This document shows, piece by piece, positions 34,876-42,783 of a stretch of DNA of 51,493 nucleotides. Source of the stretch: RGIG4079 sp045596365. Its GTDB lineage: Bacteria > Bacteroidota > Bacteroidia > Bacteroidales > Muribaculaceae. The number at the start of each line of letters is the position of its first letter. The first letter of the stretch is position 1. The position numbers and the translations under genes were made by a program. The DNA lies in assembly GCA_045596365.1 (NCBI GenBank), contig JAZOCE010000010.1, positions 1 to 51,493 on the forward strand, written 5' to 3'. The notes beneath the pieces were generated by a model. The model had not been told where the DNA came from, did not search any database, and was given only the letters and a program-made list of their open reading frames with translations.

Positions 34876-35655
34876 TCATAATTCTATTCTTAATCTATCA
34901 AGACAGAAGTAACCGGGGTTGTTCATTCCCCATTGACCGGTGTCAGATGATGACATTTGGAAATAAATTGCATCCACCTCATTCCCAAGCGCGTCAAGGT
35001 CAACTCGTTTCCATGTATTTAATATATCTTGTCCGTCGGCAAGTATCACATCAACTCGACCTGTTTCTACGCCATTACGTTCTCCAATGATGTGAAGTTT
35101 AAACCAATCGCCATCTTCAAATTTTCTATTAAAATCCGAGCCGTTTTTTACACCATAATAACCCCATGCGCTATTGGTTACATACACCTCTTCAGGATCA
35201 AACACTCCATTGCCATAGGTTATACACAACGAAGCGTTGGATGCTCCTACACTTTCACCCTCGTCAACTGACCAACATGCAAGCATATAAGGTGTCCCCT
35301 TACCTGATACTCCACCACCGGTGATAGCACCCCATTGATAATCTACCCAACTTTCATTTGAATGATCCAAATTATCAGTGGAACGAGAAGGGCAAAAACC
35401 TTTATAAGAATAATAAGTTACTCCACCCCACTCTGTTGCATCAGCATCATGTGTAAAGGTAAATTCGCCTAAATGAATATCACCCTTATTCACATCATAC
35501 ACTCCTATCCATGCTCCATTGTCGGCATAATCAATCACATAATTTGATGCACTAAAGACGATATCATTGTCTTCTTCATCATCACTACATGCACTCATTG
35601 ACACAGTCAAGGCAACCGCCATAACACATTGTCCTAAAATTCTAAATGTCTTCAT
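34876..35655 (-). CDS. DUF4465 lipoprotein, probable surface B12-binding protein
   Basis: 259 residues. Signal peptide with lipobox SMSAC, Cys at residue 23, followed by SDDEEDND, an acidic stretch of the kind that sends Bacteroidetes lipoproteins to the cell surface. The rest is the DUF4465 beta-sandwich (GVTYYSYKGFCPSRSTD, WGAITGGGVSGKGTPYML, TNSAWGYYGVKNGSDFNRKF...DWFKL, DAIYFQMSSSDTG). An upstream cobalamin riboswitch shows it is switched off by B12. I recall that B12-binding surface lipoproteins named BtuH in Bacteroides belong to this kind of family; that link is from memory. No btuB-like transporter is adjacent. Confidence 0.85.
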   Translation of the reverse strand: MKTFRILGQCVMAVALTVSMSACSDDEEDNDIVFSASNYVIDYADNGAWIGVYDVNKGDIHLGEFTFTHDADATEWGGVTYYSYKGFCPSRSTDNLDHSNESWVDYQWGAITGGGVSGKGTPYMLACWSVDEGESVGASNASLCITYGNGVFDPEEVYVTNSAWGYYGVKNGSDFNRKFEDGDWFKLHIIGERNGVETGRVDVILADGQDILNTWKRVDLDALGNEVDAIYFQMSSSDTGQWGMNNPGYFCLDRLRIEL

Positions 35656-35674
35656 AACAAATCTATTGGTTTTA

Positions 35675-35729
35675 AAATAAAAAAATTGTCAAACATCTTT
35701 TAGTCGACAATTTTTCACATTAAAAGATG
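35675..35729 (-). promoter_or_regulatory. Riboswitch expression platform: terminator versus antiterminator
   Basis: Terminator: arms 35715-35706 and 35690-35681 are a perfect 10-bp stem, followed by a long U-rich tract, ending about 20 nt before the ATG. Antiterminator: 35729-35721 pairs perfectly (9 bp) with 35702-35694, which lies in the terminator loop, so the two folds compete. Confidence 0.75.
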
Positions 35730-35784
35730 CTGACAACTCACCCATAGAGCTATGTATGTCTAGTCTCACTTTTTCATGCGAAAG

Positions 35785-35893
35785 CGACTAATTGACCGCC
35801 CTTTCATCGGTCCCGGTTCCTGACTTTATCATCGATTCAGCGATGACATTCACAGTTGCGCGACAGCACACGATTCTCACGTGTTTCCCGTTA
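35785..35893 (-). ncRNA. Cobalamin (B12) riboswitch aptamer
   Basis: Read on the minus strand, the leader has the ordered cobalamin signatures: ACGGGAA, then GTGAGAATC, GCTGTCGCGCAACTGTGAA, and the B12-box-like AGTCAGGAACC (35826-35815), followed by a GGGACC...GGGCGGTC region. The leader starts just after a consensus promoter. It controls the DUF4465 lipoprotein. Confidence 0.9.
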
Positions 35894-35900
35894 TTGATTG

Positions 35901-35933
35901 CAAATATACAATCTTTTTCCTCTATATTCCAAA
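35901..35933 (-). promoter_or_regulatory. Promoter of the B12 riboswitch unit
   Basis: TTTG (35933-35930), 21-bp spacer, TATATTTG (35908-35901) on the minus strand; transcription would start at the beginning of the aptamer. Confidence 0.75.
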
Positions 35934-35962
35934 CATTCCCCCAAATTTTTATTTGGGGAATT

Positions 35963-35992
35963 TTTGATTGCGAGGGATATGTCGTAAATTTG
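35963..35992 (+). promoter_or_regulatory. Promoter of obgE
   Basis: TTTG (35963-35966), 18-bp spacer, TAAATTTG (35985-35992), about 27 bp before the obgE ATG. It is close to, and divergent from, the riboswitch promoter. Confidence 0.65.
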
Positions 35993-36018
35993 TGGAGGAT
36001 TTTCATTTTAGCATTTTT

Positions 36019-37209
36019 ATGGCAGATTCCAATTTTATTGATTATGTAAAAATATTGTGCCGTTCAGGTAAAGGCGGTGCCGGCTCTCGACATTTTTATC
36101 GCGCCAAGTATGTCCCCAAAGGAGGTCCTGATGGTGGCGATGGAGGTCGTGGAGGGCATATCATTCTTCGTGGGAACAAAAACATGTGGACATTGCTCCC
36201 GCTGAAATATAACCGACACGTGTTTGCTGGTAACGGACAAAGTGGCTCAGGAGGTCGCAGTTTTGGCAAGGATGGCGATGATGTTATCATCGAAGTGCCA
36301 TGCGGAACAGTGGTTTTCGAAGCCGAAACAGGCGAATACCTTTGCGAAGTAAATGAGGATGGCGAAGAAATAAAGCTCCTCAGAGGTGGTCGCGGAGGTC
36401 TTGGAAATTGGCATTTCAAGTCGGCTACCAACCGCACTCCACGCTATGCCCAACCAGGAGAGCCTGCCATCGAAAAAAGCGTAATCCTTGAATTGAAATT
36501 GCTTGCCGATGTGGGGCTTGTGGGATTCCCCAATGCCGGAAAATCGACACTCCTATCATCGGTATCTGCTGCTCGTCCTAAGATTGCCGACTATCCATTT
36601 ACCACAATGGAGCCTCAATTAGGCATCGTTTCTTATCGCGACAATCGCTCATTTGTAATGGCCGACATTCCTGGTATTATCGAAGGAGCGAGCGAAGGTA
36701 AGGGATTGGGATTGCGTTTCTTACGACACATTGAACGCAATGCTGTTTTATTATTTATGGTGCCTGCCGATGCCAATGACATACGCACAGAATATGAAAT
36801 CCTGCTTCGTGAGCTAACTCAATTTAATCCTGAGCTTGTTGACAAGCATCGTGTGTTGGCAATCTCAAAAAGCGATATGCTCGATGATGAACTCATCGCT
36901 GAAATGGAAAAGGATCTTCCCGAAGATATACCTCATGTGTTTATCTCATCGGTAACCGGTCAGGGTATAGTAGCTTTAAAAGATATGCTATGGCAAGCTA
37001 TCACCGATGAAAGTAACCGCATCGAGCCCACAACTATCACTCATCGCCCGCTTGACGGACATCACAGAGTGAGAGAAGAAGATGAGTTTATCTTTGAAAA
37101 CGTTCCAACAATGAGCGATGACGAAGATGAAGAATTCTTTGATGAAGAATGGGATGACGAGATTGAATATGATTGGGATGACGATATCGACCCTAAAGAA
37201 TATGAATAA
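36019..37209 (+). CDS. obgE: Obg-family GTPase
   Basis: 396 residues from the ATG at 36019 (MADSNFIDYVK); the in-frame extension upstream covers the promoter and is rejected. The N-terminal Gly-rich Obg fold (about 3-160, GKGGAGSRHFYRAKYVPKGGPDGGDGG) is followed by the G domain with GFPNAGKST (about 168-176), DIPGIIEGASEGKGLG and NTP-specificity loop AISKSD. The tail (about 340-396) is highly acidic (DDEDEEFFDEEWDDE). Acts in late 50S ribosome assembly and stringent-type control. The stop overlaps the pgeF start by 8 bp. Confidence 0.96.
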   Translation: MADSNFIDYVKILCRSGKGGAGSRHFYRAKYVPKGGPDGGDGGRGGHIILRGNKNMWTLLPLKYNRHVFAGNGQSGSGGRSFGKDGDDVIIEVPCGTVVFEAETGEYLCEVNEDGEEIKLLRGGRGGLGNWHFKSATNRTPRYAQPGEPAIEKSVILELKLLADVGLVGFPNAGKSTLLSSVSAARPKIADYPFTTMEPQLGIVSYRDNRSFVMADIPGIIEGASEGKGLGLRFLRHIERNAVLLFMVPADANDIRTEYEILLRELTQFNPELVDKHRVLAISKSDMLDDELIAEMEKDLPEDIPHVFISSVTGQGIVALKDMLWQAITDESNRIEPTTITHRPLDGHHRVREEDEFIFENVPTMSDDEDEEFFDEEWDDEIEYDWDDDIDPKEYE

Positions 37210-37969
37210 CAATTTGCCCATCATAACTAATACCCTTACTCCTAATGTGAGGGTATTTTTTTCTCAACGAGGAGAGGTTATACCCAACGACAATTATTCC
37301 TCTTTCAACATCTGCAATTACACAGGCGACTCCGAGGAGCATGTCCTCTATTGTCGCAATTGCTTGTGTGATTATCTAAACATTCCTCTGTCAAATCTCA
37401 TTACTCCCCGACAAACACACTCTCTCAATGTCAAAATCATTGACAGCACTACAATCAACTCAAGCGAGCTTGAGAATGTTGATGCACTTGTTACTAATCT
37501 TAACGATGTTGCTATTGCCGTAAACACTGCCGACTGCGTACCGGTGTTGCTTGCCGACAACAGCGCAGGAGTAATAGCTGCAATACACTCAGGGTGGAAA
37601 GGGACTGTGGGTAAAATTTCAGCAAAAGCGGTAGAATGTATGCTCTCTCTTGGTGCAACACCTCAAGCAATCAAAGCATTTATAGGTGTATCGATATGCC
37701 CTGAATGTTTTGAGGTGGGCGATGAGGTTGTAGAGCAATTTCGCATCGCATTTCCTCATGTGCCGGAAATTATCATTAACCGACAGCCACGTTGCCACAT
37801 CAATCTCCAACAAGCCTGCCGACAAACCCTCATTGATTGTGGATTACTCCCTGTCAACATCACCCTCAGCAACATCTGCTCCCGCTGCAATCCCGAAACC
37901 TATTTCTCTGCCCGTCGCATAGGTATAAACTCCGGGCGCACACTCTCAGGCATCATTCTCTCAAAATAG
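37202..37969 (+). CDS. pgeF: Peptidoglycan editing factor PgeF (YfiH/multicopper-oxidase-like laccase domain)
   Basis: 255 residues from the ATG at 37202, which overlaps the obgE end by 8 bp. The zinc site is visible as H in PRQTHSLNV, C in NTADCVPVLL and H in AAIHSGWKGT. The family corrects wrong amino acids in cytoplasmic peptidoglycan precursors, and homologues have purine-nucleoside/laccase-like activity. CSRCNPETYFSARR is the usual C-terminal motif. Translationally coupled to obgE. Confidence 0.92.
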   Translation: MNNNLPIITNTLTPNVRVFFSQRGEVIPNDNYSSFNICNYTGDSEEHVLYCRNCLCDYLNIPLSNLITPRQTHSLNVKIIDSTTINSSELENVDALVTNLNDVAIAVNTADCVPVLLADNSAGVIAAIHSGWKGTVGKISAKAVECMLSLGATPQAIKAFIGVSICPECFEVGDEVVEQFRIAFPHVPEIIINRQPRCHINLQQACRQTLIDCGLLPVNITLSNICSRCNPETYFSARRIGINSGRTLSGIILSK

Positions 37970-37970
37970 A

Positions 37971-38004
37971 AAGGTCATGACTTTGCGGTCATGACCTTTA
38001 TTAT
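37971..38004. terminator. Bidirectional terminator between pgeF and nagB
   Basis: Perfect 11-bp stem (37971-37981 with 37988-37998), with T residues on the plus side and A residues on the other. Confidence 0.8.
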
Positions 38005-38020
38005 TGATATTAATCGTTGA

Positions 38021-38830
38021 TTATAATTGAGAATCAGGATCAAGGTTAGCGCCTTCGATATCTTTGAAGTAGCGATAAGTACCAACTTTCAATTCAGCAC
38101 AAGCATCTTCATCACAAACGATGATTGCTTTAGCGTGCATTTGAAGAGCTGAGATAGTCCATTGTTGAGAAACTGATCCTTCTACGCCATGACGCAATGC
38201 GCGAGCTTTGTTGTAACCGTTAACGATGAGCAATACGCTCTTAGCTGCCATAACTGTACCAACACCTACTGTCAACGCAGTTTTAGGGACTTGGTTAACA
38301 TCGTTATTGAAGAAACGAGAGTTAGCAATGATAGTATCTTGAGTAAGAGTTTTCATGCGTGTTTTTGACACCAAAGAAGAACCCGGTTCGTTAAACGCAA
38401 TGTGTCCGTCAGGACCTACACCACCCATGAACAAATCGATACCGCCATAAGATTTGATTTTTTCTTCATAACGTGCACATTCTGCAATAGGATCTTCAGC
38501 ATTACCATTGAGGATGTTTACGTTTTCAGGAAGGATATCGATTTGGTTAAAGAAGTTAGTCCACATGAAAGTATAGTAGCTTTGTTCGTGGTCGCGAGGA
38601 ATTCCGCAATATTCATCCATGTTGAAAGTAACAACATTTTTGAAAGAAACTTTACCTTCTTTGTTCAATTTGATAAGGTTGCGATACAATCCAAGTGGAG
38701 AGCTACCTGTGGGGCAACCAAGCACGAAAGGCTTTTCTGGAGTTGGATTAGCAGCATTGATTTGAGCAGCTACATAATTTGCAGCCCAACGAGAAACTTC
38801 GTCGTAATTAGGTTCAATGATAAGTCTCAT
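38021..38830 (-). CDS. nagB: Glucosamine-6-phosphate deaminase
   Basis: 269 residues. Converts glucosamine-6-phosphate to fructose-6-phosphate and ammonia. D72 in NMDEYCGI, D141-H143 in GPDGHIAFNEPG and E148 line up with the E. coli catalytic residues. Length is like the E. coli hexamer form. A -7-like TAATTTTG lies at 38874-38867. No nagA or nag operon partner is nearby. Confidence 0.96.
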   Translation of the reverse strand: MRLIIEPNYDEVSRWAANYVAAQINAANPTPEKPFVLGCPTGSSPLGLYRNLIKLNKEGKVSFKNVVTFNMDEYCGIPRDHEQSYYTFMWTNFFNQIDILPENVNILNGNAEDPIAECARYEEKIKSYGGIDLFMGGVGPDGHIAFNEPGSSLVSKTRMKTLTQDTIIANSRFFNNDVNQVPKTALTVGVGTVMAAKSVLLIVNGYNKARALRHGVEGSVSQQWTISALQMHAKAIIVCDEDACAELKVGTYRYFKDIEGANLDPDSQL

Positions 38831-38866
38831 TATCTAAATATTTTAATGTTAGTAATTTTCGTTCTA

Positions 38867-38874
38867 CAAAATTA
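38867..38874 (-). promoter_or_regulatory. Possible -7 box (TAATTTTG) of nagB
   Basis: Matches TAnnTTTG on the minus strand, 37 bp before the ATG; no -33 element seen. Confidence 0.4.
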
Positions 38875-39002
38875 ATCAAAATAAAGCGGATAATCACTAA
38901 TTAACTTGCAAATTTTATTAAAGAGCTATTTTTCAGCCAACAAACGCACGGCATTTTGTTTTTATAACACAGTGGTGATATATTGTTGCCCACAACAAAA
39001 AC

Positions 39003-39010
39003 TACATTTG
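39003..39010 (+). promoter_or_regulatory. -7 box (TACATTTG) for the small conserved protein
   Basis: TAnnTTTG match 29 bp before the ATG at 39039; TTG 17 bp upstream is a weak -33. Confidence 0.5.
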
Positions 39011-39038
39011 CTATATAAAACAAATAAAATTCAACATC

Positions 39039-39251
39039 ATGGCAACAATCACATCTTCCGACATTATTTTTGCAACCATTAAGCAACATGGACGCATCCT
39101 TCACACTCTACAATTTAGTGGTGTACTTTCGTTTTCCGAGCTAATGAAACAAATTCTCAACGCATTATCATCAGTAAAAGGTCTTGTTACTCTAAATTTG
39201 CGCAACGGCTCACAAGGCTGGTCGCAACAACGTGCCATTATGCTATCATAA
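39039..39251 (+). CDS. Small conserved-looking protein, unknown function
   Basis: 70 residues, no signal peptide or membrane segment. It looks like a small alpha/beta protein: strand-like ILHTLQFSGVL, helix FSELMKQILNALS and a second strand GLVTLNLRNG, ending WSQQRAIML. A promoter match precedes it and codon use is like its neighbours. I have the impression of similar short proteins in other Bacteroides genomes, but cannot name a family. Its last 6 bp overlap the stop region of the convergent GNAT gene. Confidence 0.6.
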   Translation: MATITSSDIIFATIKQHGRILHTLQFSGVLSFSELMKQILNALSSVKGLVTLNLRNGSQGWSQQRAIMLS

Positions 39252-39716
39252 CTCCGTTGCTTCATACATCAGGTAATGAGTCTCGCTCATTCCTAATTTC
39301 TCATAAACACATTGTGCTCGTTGATTGGTTTTATCAACATAGAGGCGTATTTGAGACACGTTCTCATCTTTTGCCATGGCTTTCACCTTTGAGAACATCG
39401 CCTTATACACACCACGCCCACGATGCTGAGGAGTTACATACACACTCTGAATCCACCAATACCATTGACAATTCCAGTCGCTCCACTCTTTAGTGAGCAT
39501 CAAACTACCTATCACCTCACCCGACTGCCTAACTACAACATATCTCCCCTTAGATTTATCTTGCATGACAGCTGATACTCCGCGAGTAACACGTTCTAAA
39601 TCAAGAGTCATACCTTCAGTTTCCAATGCCATAACAATTTGGAAACGTGCGATTGTATCAATGTCTGAAATTTGACCAATAGTTACTTCAAACTCAGTTC
39701 CTTTCCCATTATGCAT
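39246..39716 (-). CDS. GNAT-family N-acetyltransferase
   Basis: 156 residues. The acetyl-CoA pyrophosphate loop is visible as QHRGRGVYKAMF (about residues 98-109), preceded by the strand WIQSVYVTP and followed by VDKTNQRAQCVYEKLGM, all typical of GNAT motifs A and B. Substrate unknown. ATG at 39716, 14 bp downstream of cydB on the same strand, so it may be co-transcribed with the cyd genes. Confidence 0.88.
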   Translation of the reverse strand: MHNGKGTEFEVTIGQISDIDTIARFQIVMALETEGMTLDLERVTRGVSAVMQDKSKGRYVVVRQSGEVIGSLMLTKEWSDWNCQWYWWIQSVYVTPQHRGRGVYKAMFSKVKAMAKDENVSQIRLYVDKTNQRAQCVYEKLGMSETHYLMYEATEL

Positions 39717-39730
39717 AAGTATATATATTG

Positions 39731-40873
39731 CTAATATTTATCCGTATCTTCTAACTCTTTTGAAGTGAGAGACTCTTTATCCATTTGGCGCCAGAAATAT
39801 GCTATATAAGCGACCACAAATGGAATGATTAGCGATACAATAGCCATTGTATATAGCGTAAATTCACTTGAGCTACTATTTGAAAGTGTGAGTGATGATT
39901 GAATATCCAATGATGACGGATAATAAGCCGTATTATTATATCCGGCAATCATAAATATAGCCATTACTGCCAATACAGTTCCGGGAGCGGCCAACCATAT
40001 TCCTCGTTTAAACGATGCTTTTAACAACGAAATAACTACCCCTGCCACTAACAATAATGCTCCCACTATAAATATCGCGAGGACAATGGGCATCTGTAGA
40101 AAATTGTTTAAATATTTACCACTCTCCATGCTAATGCTACCATCAGCATCAACAGCATAACCATCCATGGTGAGTAGTTGAAAAACAACTATCAAAAACA
40201 TCACAAGGAAGCATCCAAAACTCATTAACAGATAGCGACGCAACTGACTTGAGAGTTTATCATCGGCGATATTATTTATCATATATAATGCTCCTAAACT
40301 TATAGCCAAGAACATTACCATTAAACCAAACTCCACATTAAAGGGGTTGGCAACAGCCTCAAGTCCATGCCAACTATTTGCCCATCGACTTATTACCGGG
40401 GCGGCAATATCTCCAACTGCATTTTTGTCAACAAAAAATTGAGAACCTGTAAAGAATGTCCCAACAGCCGTACCAATAAGGAGTGGAGCTAAACATCCAT
40501 TTAACGTGAGAAATACTCTGAACGAAGTCTTTCCTATAAGGTTACCTGATTTACTATGGAATTCATAAGATACTGCTTGAAAAACAAAAGTTACAAGGAT
40601 AAGTATCCACACCCAATAGGCGCCACCAAAGCTTGTGCTGTAAAATAGTGGAAATGAAGCAAAAAAAGCACCGCCAAAGGTTACCAATGTAGTAAATGTC
40701 AATTCCCATTTACGACCTGTTGAATTTACAATAAGCTCCTTTTCTCCTTCATTTTTTCCCGCCAAAAAGATGAGAGCATTACCTCCTTGAACAAACAACA
40801 AGAACACAAGAAGTCCACCCAAGAGTGATATTAAAAACCACCAGTATTGTTGTAAAAATTCATATGTAATCAT
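39731..40873 (-). CDS. cydB: Cytochrome bd ubiquinol/menaquinol oxidase subunit II
   Basis: 380 residues, about nine membrane helices, with the typical N-terminal YEFLQQYWWFLISLLGGLLVFLLFVQGGNAL. It partners CydA in the high-affinity bd oxidase that reduces oxygen to water. Starts 11 bp after cydA. Confidence 0.95.
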   Translation of the reverse strand: MITYEFLQQYWWFLISLLGGLLVFLLFVQGGNALIFLAGKNEGEKELIVNSTGRKWELTFTTLVTFGGAFFASFPLFYSTSFGGAYWVWILILVTFVFQAVSYEFHSKSGNLIGKTSFRVFLTLNGCLAPLLIGTAVGTFFTGSQFFVDKNAVGDIAAPVISRWANSWHGLEAVANPFNVEFGLMVMFLAISLGALYMINNIADDKLSSQLRRYLLMSFGCFLVMFLIVVFQLLTMDGYAVDADGSISMESGKYLNNFLQMPIVLAIFIVGALLLVAGVVISLLKASFKRGIWLAAPGTVLAVMAIFMIAGYNNTAYYPSSLDIQSSLTLSNSSSSEFTLYTMAIVSLIIPFVVAYIAYFWRQMDKESLTSKELEDTDKY

Positions 40874-40884
40874 AACATTTCTCT

Positions 40885-42372
40885 TTATTTAGTTTCTACT
40901 TTTGGACCCTCTTTAATTGCTTTTATCATTATGCGCAACTCTATTACAAGGAAGAGTGTGAATATAGCGACAAAAAGGGAGAAGGTTGTTTTCACAGCCT
41001 CGACACTCACACTTGACACAGCAGCCTTAACAGGTAATAAACCTTGAATAACCCAAGGCTGACGACCCACCTCAGCTACAATCCAACCTGCCTGCCCGGC
41101 AATATACACCAATGGAATTGAGAACAATGCCAACCACAACAGCCATTTCATGTCAGATAGTCGCTTTTTGCGTTCTGCCCACAATATTACAACCATCAGC
41201 AATAGCAAAAATCCGCCTAAGCCCACCATAACACGAAATGCCCAATAGACGAGCGTAACAGGAGGAACAAGTTCTTCTTGCGAATTTATATAACCATATC
41301 CAAAATAGTCTATGTTACTATCTAAGAGCTTGCGCGCTTGAACTGCTCCAAGCGAATCAACATCTTTCAACATGCGATACTCTTTGAACGCCTCTATTGC
41401 AACTTTGCCACGTGATATTTTCTCTTCAGCAGAAGGGATTATTTCGCCTGAAGAATTGGTGTAACCCTCTAGGATATTATTTATACCGGGAACATAACCA
41501 TCAATATCATGAGTTGCTAAGATAGACAACATTCCAGGGACTTCCACCCCCGGCACGATTGAGAATGGAGCTCGCTCGCCACCTTCTTCCAAGCCCTCAG
41601 CAGCTGCCAATTTCATTGGTTGATATTCGGCAACATGAATAGCCGAGCTATCACCACTAAACATTACTGCAAATGTACCAACAATTCCCACTATTGCCGC
41701 AACCCGAATACTTGAAAGAGCAAAGCGTGTCTCACGTTTCTTTATTAGATACCAACAACTTATTCCTATTACGAATATCGAGCCGGTCATCCAACCACTA
41801 AACACAGAGTGGAAAAATTTAGAGATAGCGACAGGATTTAATACCAAAGCCCAGAAATCAACCATTTCATGGCGCACTGTATCTGGATTAAACTCCATAC
41901 CCACAGGGTGTTGCATCCATGAATTTGCAACAAGAATCCACACAGCCGATATGGCTGCACCTATACCGGTGAGCCACGTTGCGGCAAGGTGAACTCGCTT
42001 GCTCACTTTATTCCATCCAAAGAACATAACTGCAAAGAATGTTGCCTCCATGAAAAAAGCAAAGATCCCTTCTATTGCTAATGGTGCGCCAAATATATCA
42101 CCTACAAACCATGAGTAGTTACTCCAATTTGTACCAAACTCAAACTCTAATATTATACCGGTGGCAATCCCCACTGCAAAGTTTATCCCAAACAATTTCA
42201 TCCAAAACTTTGCCGTTTTCTTCCAGAACTCATCGCCTTTTACTACATAGATTGTCTCCATTGTAGCCATTATTACGGCAAGCCCTAATGTCAATGGCAC
42301 AAATAGCCAATGATACCCGGCGGTCAATGCAAATTGCAACCTCGACCAATCGACTAATGCTGTTTCTATCAT
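40885..42372 (-). CDS. cydA: Cytochrome bd oxidase subunit I
   Basis: 495 residues, about nine helices. H21 in YHWLFVPLTLG is the conserved N-terminal heme ligand; GRQPWVIQGLLPV near the C terminus and the GWMTGSIFVIG segment are also conserved. The Q-loop region (about 240-330) is of the short type. It allows an anaerobe to respire nanomolar oxygen or scavenge it. Follows DUF4492 by 20 bp and precedes cydB by 11 bp. Confidence 0.96.
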   Translation of the reverse strand: MIETALVDWSRLQFALTAGYHWLFVPLTLGLAVIMATMETIYVVKGDEFWKKTAKFWMKLFGINFAVGIATGIILEFEFGTNWSNYSWFVGDIFGAPLAIEGIFAFFMEATFFAVMFFGWNKVSKRVHLAATWLTGIGAAISAVWILVANSWMQHPVGMEFNPDTVRHEMVDFWALVLNPVAISKFFHSVFSGWMTGSIFVIGISCWYLIKKRETRFALSSIRVAAIVGIVGTFAVMFSGDSSAIHVAEYQPMKLAAAEGLEEGGERAPFSIVPGVEVPGMLSILATHDIDGYVPGINNILEGYTNSSGEIIPSAEEKISRGKVAIEAFKEYRMLKDVDSLGAVQARKLLDSNIDYFGYGYINSQEELVPPVTLVYWAFRVMVGLGGFLLLLMVVILWAERKKRLSDMKWLLWLALFSIPLVYIAGQAGWIVAEVGRQPWVIQGLLPVKAAVSSVSVEAVKTTFSLFVAIFTLFLVIELRIMIKAIKEGPKVETK

Positions 42373-42392
42373 GATATTATAATTTAAATTTA

Positions 42393-42608
42393 CTATTCAA
42401 CTGTTGGTTTCACTAATTGCTCTCCAACATGTTCTATTTTCTGTTCTTCAGTCTTCCCTGCAAGTACCGGTTTGAAGAAAAAACAACGGAGAACGACAAA
42501 CAAGATTATAACTTTTAGCAAGATCAACCACCAAAGCTGTCTGCCCCATGTCATATTCTTGAAACCATCGGCATAAAGATTATATATGCGAACAAAAACA
42601 TCTTTCAC
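42393..42608 (-). CDS. DUF4492 small membrane protein of the cyd operon
   Basis: 71 residues with one membrane helix (about 24-44, QLWWLILLKVIILFVVL). The start is a GTG at 42608 giving MKDVFVRIYNLYADGFKNMTWGRQ; upstream in-frame codons encode unrelated sequence and no in-frame ATG gives a sensible start. DUF4492 genes are regularly found directly before cydA in Bacteroidetes and epsilon-proteobacteria, so it may be a small bd-oxidase subunit or assembly factor (inference by context; compare CydX). Confidence 0.85.
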   Translation of the reverse strand: MKDVFVRIYNLYADGFKNMTWGRQLWWLILLKVIILFVVLRCFFFKPVLAGKTEEQKIEHVGEQLVKPTVE

Positions 42609-42750
42609 TCCGTAAAAATAAATATTTATTTTTAAAAATGTACAAAAAACAGGCAGATTATACACTCCTAACAAACAATTTCTATTAGCATTATCTTTAA
42701 TGCGAGCAATATTATCCCCACGTTCCGCTCGCACTTTCATTTCTTTGTCC

Positions 42751-42758
42751 TATCTTTG
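42751..42758 (+). promoter_or_regulatory. -7 box (TATCTTTG) of the flippase-SDR-ThDP cassette
   Basis: Perfect TAnnTTTG 25 bp before the ATG at 42784. Confidence 0.6.
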
Positions 42759-42783
42759 CATTATAAACATTATAATTCATAGA

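Noticed and set aside
35788..36006. Minus-strand ORF of 72 codons upstream of the DUF4465 gene
   Set aside because: It lies on the B12 riboswitch leader and promoter; the conserved RNA signatures explain the sequence better than a protein.
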